Assembly: GCA_018831195.1 (NCBI GenBank)
Contig: JAHJDP010000065.1
Location: forward strand, 62,001-126,000
Direction of reading: 5' to 3'
DNA length: 64,000 nt
Source: Candidatus Eisenbacteria bacterium
GTDB taxonomy: Bacteria > Eisenbacteria > RBG-16-71-46 > CAIMUX01 > JAHJDP01
Numbering within the stretch: position 1 is the stretch's first letter; each line of letters begins with the position of its first letter. The position numbers and the translations under genes were made by a program. Below the pieces are notes generated by a model. That model saw nothing but the letters and a program-made list of their open reading frames with translations. It made no database searches and was not told the DNA's origin. This document shows, one piece after another, positions 53,176 through 62,022 of this stretch.

Positions 53176-53724
53176 GTGGAGAGTGGTGTGGAAGAACAGC
53201 GACTCATAGCGGATGTCATAGCCGGGGATGCTGCGGCCGAGCGGCGGTTGTACGATGCCCATGTCGATCGAGTCTTCCGCTTGGCCTACAGGATGGCCGG
53301 TGATGAACAACTGGCGGAGGATTTTACACAGGAGACCTTCCTGAAGGCTTTCCGTTACCTTCCCCGCTTTCAGGGTCGATCCGCACTCTCCACCTGGCTG
53401 CACGCGATAACGATGTCTGTTGTGATAAGCGGACTGCGCAGCAGGAAACGCCGCCAGGAACATGAGACGCCATATGAAGATATCGAAACAGCGGGAGCGC
53501 CGGGAGAGACGATCAATATGGAACTCAGAGTCCAACTCAAAAGTGCGATCGACGGCCTCTCCACCGCTCTCCGCGCCGTCTTTATTCTGCACGACATTGA
53601 GGGGTACAAGCATCGGGAAATTGTCGACATCCTCAGCATCCCTGAGGGCACCTCAAAAGCCCGGCTGTCTCGGGCCCATGAGACGTTGCGGAAGAATCTG
53701 AGCCCCTTGGGCCGCAACCCGTGA
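53176..53724 (+). CDS. ECF-type RNA polymerase sigma factor (second)
   Basis: 182 residues from GTG 53176 with AGGAAAGAGG just upstream. Region 2 (RLYDAHVDRVFRLAYRMAGD, AEDFTQETFLKAFRYLPRF) and region 4 (LSTALRAVFILHDIEGYKH, EIVDILSIPEGTSKARLSRA) are clear, and no region 3 is present. The membrane regulator gene begins a few bases after its stop, and two exported HEAT-like repeat genes follow. This is a conserved style of sigma operon in which the sigma factor is held by its neighbour. It is a different family member from the sigma at 46517. Confidence 0.93.
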   Translation: MESGVEEQRLIADVIAGDAAAERRLYDAHVDRVFRLAYRMAGDEQLAEDFTQETFLKAFRYLPRFQGRSALSTWLHAITMSVVISGLRSRKRRQEHETPYEDIETAGAPGETINMELRVQLKSAIDGLSTALRAVFILHDIEGYKHREIVDILSIPEGTSKARLSRAHETLRKNLSPLGRNP

Positions 53725-53737
53725 GGGAATGATGGCC

Positions 53738-54373
53738 ATGAGTGATGACCCATTGAAGGAACTCATTCGCAGGAATGCGGAGAGCTACAATCGGCCGCCT
53801 GAGACCCCAAGGGAGAGGATCTGGGCGCGGATTCAGGTGGAGCGCCTCTCTGAACGCCGCCGGCGTTCTTGGCGGCACCTTATCATGTTCCCGCGCATTT
53901 GGGTTCCGGCGGCCGCCGCCGCGCTCCTGTTCATCGGTATCTTTATTGGACGGTCCTGGCAGAAATCCCCGGCTCCGGCCTTTAACACAACAAACAGTGA
54001 ACACCGTTCTGAATCAGGGACCCGCGTTCCCTCGATTTTTGAAGTTGCCGCTCTCCGTCATTTCAGCCGGGTGGATCTCATGCTGACCCGTTTCAACACA
54101 GAGACGGACAAACCGGCCAAGGATGAGTTGGTCGATTGGGCCCGGCCTCTGTTGGTGGAAACCCGGCTCCTCATTGATTCGCCGGCGGCCGAGAGCGTTG
54201 AGATAAAGCGTCTATTGAACGATTTGGAATTTGTTCTTGCACAAATAGTCCAGATCGAACAGAAGCAGAACGGATCAGAACGGGAATGGATCAACGAGGG
54301 GCTTCATCAAAAAAACATCCTGGCGAGATTGCGGGCCGCTGTCCCGGTTAGGGACATCCGCCAAGGGATCTAG
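53738..54373 (+). CDS. single-pass membrane protein, probable anti-sigma factor
   Basis: About 211 residues from ATG 53738, which has GAGGG ten bases upstream; ATG codons at 53729 and 53732 are possible. A cytosolic N-terminus (about 45 residues) leads to one membrane segment (about 56-74, VPAAAAALLFIGIFIGRSW) and a helical periplasmic part (DELVDWARPLLVETRLLI, RLLNDLEFVLAQIVQIEQ). It has no zinc-finger motif, so assignment as anti-sigma factor rests on its position directly after the sigma gene and on its topology. The periplasmic helices could contact the exported HEAT proteins encoded next. Confidence 0.7.
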   Translation: MSDDPLKELIRRNAESYNRPPETPRERIWARIQVERLSERRRRSWRHLIMFPRIWVPAAAAALLFIGIFIGRSWQKSPAPAFNTTNSEHRSESGTRVPSIFEVAALRHFSRVDLMLTRFNTETDKPAKDELVDWARPLLVETRLLIDSPAAESVEIKRLLNDLEFVLAQIVQIEQKQNGSEREWINEGLHQKNILARLRAAVPVRDIRQGI

Positions 54374-54386
54374 GAGGGGAATAGAC

Positions 54387-55763
54387 ATGTCCACACTCAA
54401 AATGAATGGCTCCAGCTGGGCCGCTCTGATTCTGTTGATAGCGCTCGCCGTGTCGATGAGTCCGGTGGCTTCACACGCAGAAAGGGCGGATGAAGTTTCT
54501 GCGGATGCCGTGTACAAGGAGGCCCGCGAACTCCTGGCCAGGGATTCGTTCCGGGAGGCCGCCGAGCGTTTCCGAGAGATCTCCAACTCATACAATGATT
54601 CAAAATATACGGCGGATGCCCTCTACTGGGAGGCGTTCTCCCTCTATCGGCTGGGGCGGCTCAATGAATTGAAAGAGGCCATGGGCGTTCTTGAGAGGCA
54701 AATCGGCCTCTATCCCGAAGCAAAAACCAGAGGTGACGCGTTGGAACTGGCGACCCGTATACGCGGCGAGTTGGCGCGCCGCGGCGATGCGGATGCCGCC
54801 GAGAAGCTGGCCGAACAAGTCATGCAGTTGGAGGAACGTGAGGCCCGGGCTCTCACTGCGGAGCGGAACGGGAGGGAGGGTGAAAAAGATAAGGTCGATG
54901 AAACAAAACTGGCCGCCCTGCAGGCTTTGATAAATATGGATTCAGATCGGGCCTTGCCGATCTTGAAAAAGATTATGCAGAAACGCGACAAGGACAGCGA
55001 AAGACTCCGCGTGGAAGCGCTCTTCCTCATTGCTCAGCATAAGAATGATGAGACGGAAGAACTGCTTCTGGATATTATACAAAATGATCCCAGTCTTGAG
55101 GTTCGGAAGCATGCCGTTTTTTGGCTCTCTGAAATCCCCGGCGAGAAATCATTGAATACTCTTATAGATATTCTGAATAAATCGGATCAGTCCGCGCTTC
55201 AAGAGGAGGCGCTTTTTGCCTTGTCGAACAAAAAGGGGGAGCGCGCCCGGGAGGTGCTGAAGAGTTTGGCGCTCAATGAAAAGGCCTCGGAAGAAATTCG
55301 TGAGCAGGCCATCTTCTGGCTGGGCCAGCGAAGAGGCGAAGCGACAACGGTATTCCTCAAACAGCTCTACTCAAGCCTGAAAGAGGAGTCTCTCAAGGAA
55401 AACGTTCTCTATGCCCTTTCTGAGTCGAAGGACAGTGATGTTGGGAAGTGGCTGTTCGACGTAGCCTTGAACGAGTCGGAGTCGATCGAACTGCGGAAGC
55501 AGGCCCTTTTCTGGGCGGGCCAATCAAAGCAGGCGACCCTGCCGGAATTGGAGAGACTCTACAAAACGATGACCAATGCCGAGATGAGGGAGCAGATCCT
55601 CTTTGTGCTGTCACAGATGAACAATGAAGATTCCGTCACGATGCTCATGGAGATCGCAAAAACAGAGCAAGATTCCGAGCTGCGCCGGCAGGCCATATTT
55701 TGGCTTGGCCAGTCCAAGGATCCTCGGGCAATTGATGTTTTGGAAAAGATTCTAACCGAGTGA
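54387..55763 (+). CDS. exported TPR plus HEAT-like repeat protein with FWLGQ-type repeats
   Basis: 458 residues with a signal peptide (about 10-31). Residues 40-140 form TPR-like helices (AVYKEARELLARDSFREAAE, TADALYWEAFSLYRLGR), followed by a charged coiled coil (about 138-170). From about residue 205 to the end, eight repeats of 30-37 residues share an A-[IVL]-F-W-L-[GS]-[QE] core: KHAVFWLSEIPG, EQAIFWLGQRRG, KQALFWAGQSKQ, RQAIFWLGQSKD and weaker ones. These are HEAT-like repeats and a likely protein-binding surface in the periplasm. It follows the sigma/regulator genes and precedes a shorter protein with two such repeats. Its role in the sigma pathway is inferred. Confidence 0.8.
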   Translation: MSTLKMNGSSWAALILLIALAVSMSPVASHAERADEVSADAVYKEARELLARDSFREAAERFREISNSYNDSKYTADALYWEAFSLYRLGRLNELKEAMGVLERQIGLYPEAKTRGDALELATRIRGELARRGDADAAEKLAEQVMQLEEREARALTAERNGREGEKDKVDETKLAALQALINMDSDRALPILKKIMQKRDKDSERLRVEALFLIAQHKNDETEELLLDIIQNDPSLEVRKHAVFWLSEIPGEKSLNTLIDILNKSDQSALQEEALFALSNKKGERAREVLKSLALNEKASEEIREQAIFWLGQRRGEATTVFLKQLYSSLKEESLKENVLYALSESKDSDVGKWLFDVALNESESIELRKQALFWAGQSKQATLPELERLYKTMTNAEMREQILFVLSQMNNEDSVTMLMEIAKTEQDSELRRQAIFWLGQSKDPRAIDVLEKILTE

Positions 55764-55770
55764 GGAGGCC

Positions 55771-56367
55771 ATGCAAAGAAAGTGCCTCTTATGGGCCGGA
55801 TGGTCGCTCCTTGTCCTTCTCTGCCTTCCGCCACAGACCCCCGTTCAGGCCGCCGGCGGATCGATAAAAACAGAGGTTTCATCGATAACGAACGGGAAAA
55901 TCTGGCTCAGTTTCGCCTCCCGTCCAGGTGTTCGCGGTGATGGAACAAATATCTGCATCTCTGATGATGATGACGACGATTGGGAAGCCGGTACTACCGC
56001 GGGACCGGTGCATCTATTGCTTAAAGTGAAAGAGGGTGAGATTTACCGTGCCAGAGTTTTTGTCGGCGGCGACCTTATCTTTGCCGCTTCCCTTGCGGAC
56101 AGTGTTAATATCTGGCCCAGACTTCTCGATTTGGCAAAAGACAAATCTATACCGCAGGAGACCCGCGAAGCCTGTCTCTTTTGGCTGGGACAGGCTGTTT
56201 TTGCCCTATCCCGGCATTCCGAGGATGAATCTCTTGCGGTTCTGGCCCGCGTCGCCCGAACCAATCCCCATCCGGAAGTGAGACGATCCGCCCTCTTCTG
56301 GCTGGCACAGAAGGATGATCCGCTGGTATTGTCACTCTTTGAGGAGATCCTACTCGGCAAACCTTAG
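55771..56367 (+). CDS. exported protein with two HEAT-like repeats
   Basis: 198 residues with a signal peptide (about 8-27, ending PVQA). The middle contains a beta-rich stretch with an acidic run (ISDDDDDDWEAG, possibly metal-binding). The C-terminus has two repeats of the same type as the upstream protein (EACLFWLGQAVF and RSALFWLAQKDD). The gene begins 7 bases after the previous stop and ends the sigma operon. The shared repeats suggest that the two exported proteins interact or arose from one another. The acidic segment and function remain unassigned. Confidence 0.7.
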   Translation: MQRKCLLWAGWSLLVLLCLPPQTPVQAAGGSIKTEVSSITNGKIWLSFASRPGVRGDGTNICISDDDDDDWEAGTTAGPVHLLLKVKEGEIYRARVFVGGDLIFAASLADSVNIWPRLLDLAKDKSIPQETREACLFWLGQAVFALSRHSEDESLAVLARVARTNPHPEVRRSALFWLAQKDDPLVLSLFEEILLGKP

Positions 56368-56388
56368 GCGACAAGCTCGAGGGCGGAT

Positions 56389-57210
56389 ATGAAAAAGGAA
56401 GATCCCGCCACATCATTTGCCGCCGCCGTCAAGGCGTTGCTGACGACAGACAGTTTTGGACGCGAACTTATCTACCTTCCCGAAACAACTTCAACAAACC
56501 AGATCGCCGCGGAATATGCCGAACGGGGCCATGCGGAAGGAATGGTCATCGCCGCCGGAAGCCAGACAGAGGGACGCGGGCGGTTCCAGCGAGTGTGGTA
56601 TTCGCCGCCTGATGATAATCTCTATTTTTCTCTGATCCTCAGGCCGTCCAAACCTCCGAGCGTCATCCCGCAGCTCTCCTTGATGGCCGGCATCGCCGTG
56701 GCCCGGGCGATCCAAAGTGTAACGCCCGGTCTGCCCGTGGGGACAAAGTGGCCCAATGATGTCCTGATCGGTGAGCGAAAGGTCTGCGGGATTCTCTGTG
56801 AACTGCGAACCGATGCTGATATTATCCGCCATGTGATATTGGGCGCCGGTGTGAATGTCAATATTGAGCAGGGAGGCTTTCCGCCGGAGCTTGAGAAGAC
56901 GGCGACATCCCTGAAGATCGCCGCTGGAAGATCTGTGCCGCGCCCCCGGTTGCTGGCGACGATCCTCGCTGAAATGGAATGGATGTACGATCAATGGCGG
57001 AACCTGGGCTTTGATTCGCTGTTGGATGAATGGCGAAAGGTTAGTATTCTCGGTGGACGCAGAGTGACGGTCGTCACCATGAACCAGCGGATTCGGGGAA
57101 GCGTCGACGGCCTGGCGCCCTCGGGCGCCCTGCTTCTGCGGGGTGATGATGGAGGGATTCAAGAGATCCATTCCGGGGATGTCCATCTTGAGGATTGGAA
57201 GGATAGTTAG
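56389..57210 (+). CDS. birA: biotin--[acetyl-CoA-carboxylase] ligase, catalytic domain only
   Basis: 273 residues. The ligase domain shows ETTSTNQIAAEYAERG, the biotin/ATP loop (EGRGRFQRVWYSP), the catalytic-lysine segment TKWPNDVLIGERKVCGIL and a C-terminal SH3-like part (ILGGRRVTVV to GALLLRGDDGG). It attaches biotin to the carrier domains of biotin-dependent carboxylases. There is no N-terminal DNA-binding domain, so unlike E. coli BirA it should not act as a repressor. It is separated from the sigma operon by 21 bases and followed by a methyltransferase gene after 5 bases. Confidence 0.93.
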   Translation: MKKEDPATSFAAAVKALLTTDSFGRELIYLPETTSTNQIAAEYAERGHAEGMVIAAGSQTEGRGRFQRVWYSPPDDNLYFSLILRPSKPPSVIPQLSLMAGIAVARAIQSVTPGLPVGTKWPNDVLIGERKVCGILCELRTDADIIRHVILGAGVNVNIEQGGFPPELEKTATSLKIAAGRSVPRPRLLATILAEMEWMYDQWRNLGFDSLLDEWRKVSILGGRRVTVVTMNQRIRGSVDGLAPSGALLLRGDDGGIQEIHSGDVHLEDWKDS

Positions 57211-57215
57211 ACATC

Positions 57216-57989
57216 ATGGAGTCATTGTATAAGAGTCCGAAATATTATGAGATGGCCTTCTCATTCCGCGATATTCCCAGAGAGGTCGACCTCTTTGAAG
57301 AAGCTATCAAGCGCTATGCTTCCATACCCGTCGCCCGCGTGCTTGAAATCGGATGCGGCCCCGCCCCCCATGCCGAGGAATTGGCGTCACGGGGATACGA
57401 ATATCTCGGCCTCGATCTCAGCCGTGAAATGATCGATTATGTCATGGAGAAATCCAAGAAGGGCGAGGGCTCGGCAAGGGGTTCGATAAAGGGGTTCATC
57501 GCCGACATGATCGATTTCGATCTCGATGAGCCGGTGGATTTCGCCTTCATTCCGCTTGGATCGCTCTTTGCGAAGCATACCGCCGATCTGAAATCCCATT
57601 TCAATGCCATGGGCCGGGCGTTGAAGAAGGGCGGCCTCTATCTGCTCGATTGGTGCGTGGAGTTTGATGCGATCGGCGGCAACAACCAGGAATGGGAGAT
57701 GGAGGCGGAAGGCATCCACATAAAGACGAGCTATGCCACCCGGATCCTCAACCGGGTTGAGCAGGTCTTTGAAGAGACCATCATTCTCGATGTTGATGAT
57801 CACGGCGCGCACCGGGAGATTCAGGATCTGTCGATCAGACGGGCCATTTTCCCCCAGGAGTTCCTGCTTTTCATCGCCGGCCATCCCGCTTTCGATTTCA
57901 TCGGCTGGTGGAACAATTGGGATCTGGCCAATCCCCTGGGCGGCGGCGGAACGATCAGCCGACCGGTCATTATCCTAAAGCGTGTATAG
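57216..57989 (+). CDS. class I SAM-dependent methyltransferase
   Basis: 257 residues. SAM-binding motif I is RVLEIGCGPAPHAEELASRG (about 47-66), followed by YLGLDLSREMIDYV (motif II) and FAFIPLGSLFAKH. The C-terminal region contains WCVEFDAIGGNNQEWEMEAE and SIRRAIFPQEFLLF. The substrate is not evident from the sequence; small-molecule rather than RNA methylation is suggested by the compact size. Co-transcription with birA is likely from the 5-base gap. There is no sign of a signal peptide. Confidence 0.85.
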   Translation: MESLYKSPKYYEMAFSFRDIPREVDLFEEAIKRYASIPVARVLEIGCGPAPHAEELASRGYEYLGLDLSREMIDYVMEKSKKGEGSARGSIKGFIADMIDFDLDEPVDFAFIPLGSLFAKHTADLKSHFNAMGRALKKGGLYLLDWCVEFDAIGGNNQEWEMEAEGIHIKTSYATRILNRVEQVFEETIILDVDDHGAHREIQDLSIRRAIFPQEFLLFIAGHPAFDFIGWWNNWDLANPLGGGGTISRPVIILKRV

Positions 57990-58003
57990 AGTGGGAGGAA
58001 TCC

Positions 58004-59230
58004 ATGAACTGCATTCGCACGATCCAGGCCATTTTTCTCGCCCTGCTGCTGCCGGCGCTTACCGTCGCCGAAAGCGCGGCCTCCGGCCGGGATAAGTCCG
58101 ACCCCATGGCTGTCGTCGACGGGAATACCGCCTTTGCCTTCCGGCTTTACTCGGAGCTGAGGAGCGGTGAAGACAATCTCTTCTTCTCACCCTTCAGCAT
58201 ATCGACGGCGTTGGCCATGGTCTATGGCGGGGCGCGGGGAGAGACGGCGGCCCAGATGGCCGCGGTGATGAGCTTTTCGAAAGACCAAAAGAGCTTTCAC
58301 AAAAATTTCGCCGGTCTGGGGGAGATGCTCGACCGTGTGCAGAAGGTAGGCAAAGTCAAACTCTCGACGGCCAATGCCATCTGGGCTCAGCAAGACTATC
58401 CATTTCTGAAAGATTACGTGAAGCTCACCGAGGAGTTTTACAAGGCCGGATTGCGGCGCGAGGATTTCAGGACCGCCGCGGAGGCGGCGCGGGGACGAAT
58501 CAATCGCTGGGTGGAGGAACAAACAGCCGATAAGATCAAAAATCTGATTGGGCCCGGTATCCTGATGCCCGACACAAAAATGGTTCTGGTCAACGCGATC
58601 TACTTCAAGGGAGATTGGAAAGAGCAGTTCAAAAAGGACCAGACAAAGGATGAGCCGTTCCGGCCCCTGTCCGGCGACCCGATCGATGTCCCCATGATGA
58701 AGCAAACGCGACACTTTGCTTACACCGGCACCGATGATCTGCAGATCCTCGAGCTTCCCTACGCCGGCGAGGATCTCTCCATGATCATCCTTCTGCCCAA
58801 AGAGGATGCCGGCCTCCCCGGCCTGGAGGCGGCGCTGACGCCGGAGCTGCTTTCAGAGGGCATCGCCAAGCTCGCGCCGATCACTGTCGCCCTCTCCTTC
58901 CCCCGCTTTTCCATGACAACCGAGTTTGGTCTGGCCAAGAAGCTGGCCGCCATGGGGATGCCCGATGCTTTCAGCGACAGGGCCGATTTCTCGGGGATGA
59001 GTGCAAGAGGCGATCTCTTCATCGATGCTGTCCTTCACAAAGCCTTCGTCGATGTGAATGAAGAGGGGACGGAGGCCGCGGCCGCCACCGCGGTGACGAT
59101 GAGGATGGCGACGGCGATGCCGGAGCGACCGATCATCTTCCGGGCCGATCATCCCTTCATCTTCATGATCCGGGAGAAGGGATCCGGATCGATTCTCTTC
59201 ATGGGGCGGTTCATGAAACCCGGGCCATAA
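58004..59230 (+). CDS. exported serpin-family protease inhibitor
   Basis: 408 residues from ATG 58004, set by GGGAGG at 57993-57998; an in-frame longer start (57908) is rejected. A signal peptide lies at about 4-26. The serpin fold is shown by NLFFSPFSISTALAMVYGGA, NRWVEEQTADKIKNLI, MVLVNAIYFKGDWKEQF and the hinge NEEGTEAAAATA before the reactive loop. The loop reads VTMRMATAMPERPI; counting from the hinge places P1 near the Ala of RMA, although the loop appears about four residues longer than in alpha-1-antitrypsin. A small, elastase-like P1 is therefore a guess. It may protect the cell from its own or foreign proteases. Confidence 0.93.
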   Translation: MNCIRTIQAIFLALLLPALTVAESAASGRDKSDPMAVVDGNTAFAFRLYSELRSGEDNLFFSPFSISTALAMVYGGARGETAAQMAAVMSFSKDQKSFHKNFAGLGEMLDRVQKVGKVKLSTANAIWAQQDYPFLKDYVKLTEEFYKAGLRREDFRTAAEAARGRINRWVEEQTADKIKNLIGPGILMPDTKMVLVNAIYFKGDWKEQFKKDQTKDEPFRPLSGDPIDVPMMKQTRHFAYTGTDDLQILELPYAGEDLSMIILLPKEDAGLPGLEAALTPELLSEGIAKLAPITVALSFPRFSMTTEFGLAKKLAAMGMPDAFSDRADFSGMSARGDLFIDAVLHKAFVDVNEEGTEAAAATAVTMRMATAMPERPIIFRADHPFIFMIREKGSGSILFMGRFMKPGP

Positions 59231-59341
59231 CGCTGCGTATTTGGTAGTATCGGAGAACGGCCGCCTCATCACACGGGGTTCAATAACGAAGCCACCCTCG
59301 GGAGCCGGAGGGGCAGGTCTTCATGCCGGAGGAAAAAAGAT

Positions 59342-60274
59342 ATGGCGCAAACACGTCGGGATTTCCTGAAAAAGGCGGCCATCGTCGGTGGCGCGCTCGC
59401 TGTTCATCCCATGGATGCCTGGGCGGCGGAAACCCTTTCCGCCGATATGTCGATCGCCCGCTGGAGCGGCGCCGATCTTTCCGATGAGGGTGTGCCCGCC
59501 ATGGCCGCCGCACTGACCAAGCAAGCGATTGAGGCGATCGGCGGTATGGGCCGCTTTGTCTCCAAGGGCGACAAAGTTTGGATCAAACCGAATATGGGAT
59601 GGAACAGGGCTCCGGAGCTGGCGGCGACGACCAATCCCGATGTTGTCGGCGCCCTGACGCGCCTCTGTTTGGAGGCCGGCGCCAAGGAAGTCAAGGTGGG
59701 GGACAACACCTGCCACAAGTCCACGCAATGTTATCGCAGCAGCGGGATCGAAAAGGCGGTTGAGGCCGCCGGCGGCAAGACGGTTTATCTCGACGAGAAC
59801 CGCTTTCGGGAAGTGAATCTGAACGGCAAGCGATTGGATAAGTGGGCGCTCTATTCCGAGATTCTCAGCTCCGATCTGGTCATTAATGTTCCTATTGTTA
59901 AACACCATGGCCTCTCCCGCGCGACCCTCTGTATGAAAAACTATATGGGGATCGTCGGCGGGCAGCGGAACGCCTGGCATCAGGACATCCCGACCTGCCT
60001 CTGCGATATCACCGCCTATATGAAGCCGCGCCTCTGCGTTCTCGATGCCGTTCGCATTCTCACCGCGCACGGGCCGCAGGGGGGGAATCTGGAGGATGTG
60101 AAACGGGTCAATACCGTCGCGGCGGGAATTGATATTATCGCCTTGGACGCCTTCGGCGCCGAGCTGCTGGGTCACAAACCGGATCAAATTGAAGCGGTCA
60201 AAGCCGGGTTTGAGGCCGGTCTGGGCCAGATCGATTATCATAAGGTTGCTCTGAAGGAGCTCTCCGTCTCGTGA
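59342..60274 (+). CDS. Tat-exported DUF362 domain protein
   Basis: 310 residues with a twin-arginine signal (TRRDFLKKAAIVGG) ending near residue 28. The DUF362 domain shows GDKVWIKPNMGWNRAPE, VPIVKHHGLSRATLCMKNYM and LDAVRILTAHGPQGGN. DUF362 proteins have no established activity and are often associated with Fe-S proteins; the Tat signal indicates folding or cofactor loading in the cytoplasm. The next gene starts inside its stop codon (GTGA), so the membrane polyferredoxin is co-translated. A second DUF362 gene lies on the minus strand at the window edge. GGAGG precedes the ATG. Confidence 0.85.
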   Translation: MAQTRRDFLKKAAIVGGALAVHPMDAWAAETLSADMSIARWSGADLSDEGVPAMAAALTKQAIEAIGGMGRFVSKGDKVWIKPNMGWNRAPELAATTNPDVVGALTRLCLEAGAKEVKVGDNTCHKSTQCYRSSGIEKAVEAAGGKTVYLDENRFREVNLNGKRLDKWALYSEILSSDLVINVPIVKHHGLSRATLCMKNYMGIVGGQRNAWHQDIPTCLCDITAYMKPRLCVLDAVRILTAHGPQGGNLEDVKRVNTVAAGIDIIALDAFGAELLGHKPDQIEAVKAGFEAGLGQIDYHKVALKELSVS

Positions 60275-61980
60275 ATCCGGTCGAACGAGCGCGGATTATC
60301 ATTTGGATCCGGCGGATAGTCCAGGCGGCGTCGCTCACCTTCTTTATCCTCCTCATGATCGCCGCACATACGCCGGAGGAAGGGGAGCAGGCGAGCGGGC
60401 TCCTTAAATTCTTCTTCAATATTGATCCCCTTGTTCTCATCGGGACCTGGCTCTCGACGCAGAAACTGACCCATCTATCGCTGCTGGCTCTCGCCACGGT
60501 CGGTGTGACCTTTGTTCTGGGCCGTGTTTTTTGCGGATGGATCTGCCCGTTCGGTGTCTTACACAATATCGTCACCTGGTTCCGCAACCGCAGGCGGAAG
60601 GGCCGCCCGCGCTTTGAGGTCTATTCGCGCTGGCAGCGCGCGAAATACGCTCTGCTCTTCGGGCTTCTGATCAGCGCCCTCTTCGGCGCCCACTGGATCG
60701 GCGTTTTCGATCCCGCCTCGATGTTCTACCGCAGTATGACAACGACGGTCTTTCCTTCCGTGCAGCATGTCGTTGATGAGGGGGCGACCCTCGTTTACCA
60801 AACCGATCCCCATGTCGGGTCGTTTCATTTCACCTCGATCACCGAGCCGATTTACGGCTTCTTCCGCGATCATGTCTTCCACGGCCAGCACCACATTTAC
60901 ACGGGGAGCCTGCTGCTGGTTTTGCTCTTTCTCGCCGCGATCCTGTTGAATCTCGTGCGACCGCGCTTCTGGTGCCGTTATGTCTGTCCCCTCGGCGGTT
61001 TGCTCGGCCTCATCGCGCGCCGCTCGATGCTGCGTCTTCGGGGCACCGATGTCACGTGTGTCAATTGCGGCCTCTGCACGATGAGCTGTCCGGCGGCGGC
61101 GCAACCGGAACAGGTCGAAAAGTGGCTGCCCCATGAGTGTTTCGGCTGTTGGAATTGTGTCGCTTCCTGCAAACGGGGCGGTTTGCACTTTCAATTTGAA
61201 TGGCCCTGGAAAAAGGTCGGGGCCGGTTCCCTCGATATTTCCAAGCGCCTGACCCTCTCGGCCCTGGCGGCCGGTTTCGTTGGATTTCTCGCGATGCGAT
61301 TGACACCGCAGTCCCGGGAGCGATCGTACAATCCCAAGCTGATCCGCCCGCCGGGAGCGCTGGATGAGAACGAGTTTCTCGAGCGATGTATCCAATGCGG
61401 CGCCTGCATCAAGGCCTGTCCGACGAATGTGCTTCAACCGGCTCTTTCCGAAGCCGGAGTGGAGGGGGTTTGGACCCCTGTCCTGATTCCCCAACTCGGC
61501 TATTGCGAATATAAATGCAACCTCTGCGGACAGGTCTGCCCGACGGGCGCCATCCAGCCGCTGCCGCTCGCCGAGAAGCAAAAGGTCAAAATGGGATTGG
61601 CCAGCTTCGATACGACGCGCTGCCTGCCCTATGCCTATGACCGCCAGTGCATTGTCTGTGAGGAGCATTGCCCCATTCCGACCAAGGCGATCTACTTTCA
61701 TGAAAAGGAAATTGTGCGGCGTGACGGATCCTTAATGATCGTGAAGCAACCGCGGGTCGATCCTGAGCTATGCACAGGATGCGGGATTTGTGAAACAAAG
61801 TGCGTTTTCCGCGACCGAGCGGCGATCCGCGTGACCAGCGCCAATGAAACCCGGCACCCCGGCAACCGGCCGATGCTGCCGGGCGGCGAGCGTTTCGATC
61901 TTGGGATCCCGGAAGGGGAAGAGGGCGGCCCCAGCGGCGTTGAGGTTGATCCTTACGGCGGGGCAAACCCCTATGAGTAG
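60271..61980 (+). CDS. NapH/NosR-like membrane polyferredoxin
   Basis: 569 residues from GTG 60271, which overlaps the preceding stop (GTGA). About five membrane segments lie in the first 340 residues, with the NapH-type motif FCGWICPFGVLHN and a second WCRYVCPLGGLLG. Soluble Fe-S segments follow: CVNCGLCTMSC, CFGCWNCVASC, CIQCGACIKACP, CNLCGQVCP, CIVCEEHCP and CTGCGICETKC, enough for several 4Fe-4S clusters. NapH-like proteins move electrons between quinol and periplasmic or exported redox partners. The coupled Tat-exported DUF362 protein is a plausible partner. The partner enzyme itself is not present. Confidence 0.9.
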   Translation: MNPVERARIIIWIRRIVQAASLTFFILLMIAAHTPEEGEQASGLLKFFFNIDPLVLIGTWLSTQKLTHLSLLALATVGVTFVLGRVFCGWICPFGVLHNIVTWFRNRRRKGRPRFEVYSRWQRAKYALLFGLLISALFGAHWIGVFDPASMFYRSMTTTVFPSVQHVVDEGATLVYQTDPHVGSFHFTSITEPIYGFFRDHVFHGQHHIYTGSLLLVLLFLAAILLNLVRPRFWCRYVCPLGGLLGLIARRSMLRLRGTDVTCVNCGLCTMSCPAAAQPEQVEKWLPHECFGCWNCVASCKRGGLHFQFEWPWKKVGAGSLDISKRLTLSALAAGFVGFLAMRLTPQSRERSYNPKLIRPPGALDENEFLERCIQCGACIKACPTNVLQPALSEAGVEGVWTPVLIPQLGYCEYKCNLCGQVCPTGAIQPLPLAEKQKVKMGLASFDTTRCLPYAYDRQCIVCEEHCPIPTKAIYFHEKEIVRRDGSLMIVKQPRVDPELCTGCGICETKCVFRDRAAIRVTSANETRHPGNRPMLPGGERFDLGIPEGEEGGPSGVEVDPYGGANPYE

Positions 61981-62015
61981 CGGTTCCGACCCGGCCATGG
62001 CGGAACCCGCCTTTT
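61980..62015 (+). terminator. terminator of the polyferredoxin gene, possibly bidirectional
   Basis: CGGTTCCG (61981-61988) pairs with CGGAACCCG (62001-62009, one bulged C), followed by CCTTTTC. It lies between convergent genes, 1 base after one stop and 8 bases before the other. The reverse strand has no comparable U-run. Confidence 0.55.
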
Positions 62016-62022
62016 CAGCGCT

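Noticed and set aside
60559-61701. 380-codon open frame antisense to the polyferredoxin
   Set aside because: It has no ribosome site or domain, and its composition mirrors the codons of the clear Fe-S protein on the other strand. The same reasoning removes long antisense frames at 6583-7488, 23323-24279, 47735-48739 and 59321-60241.
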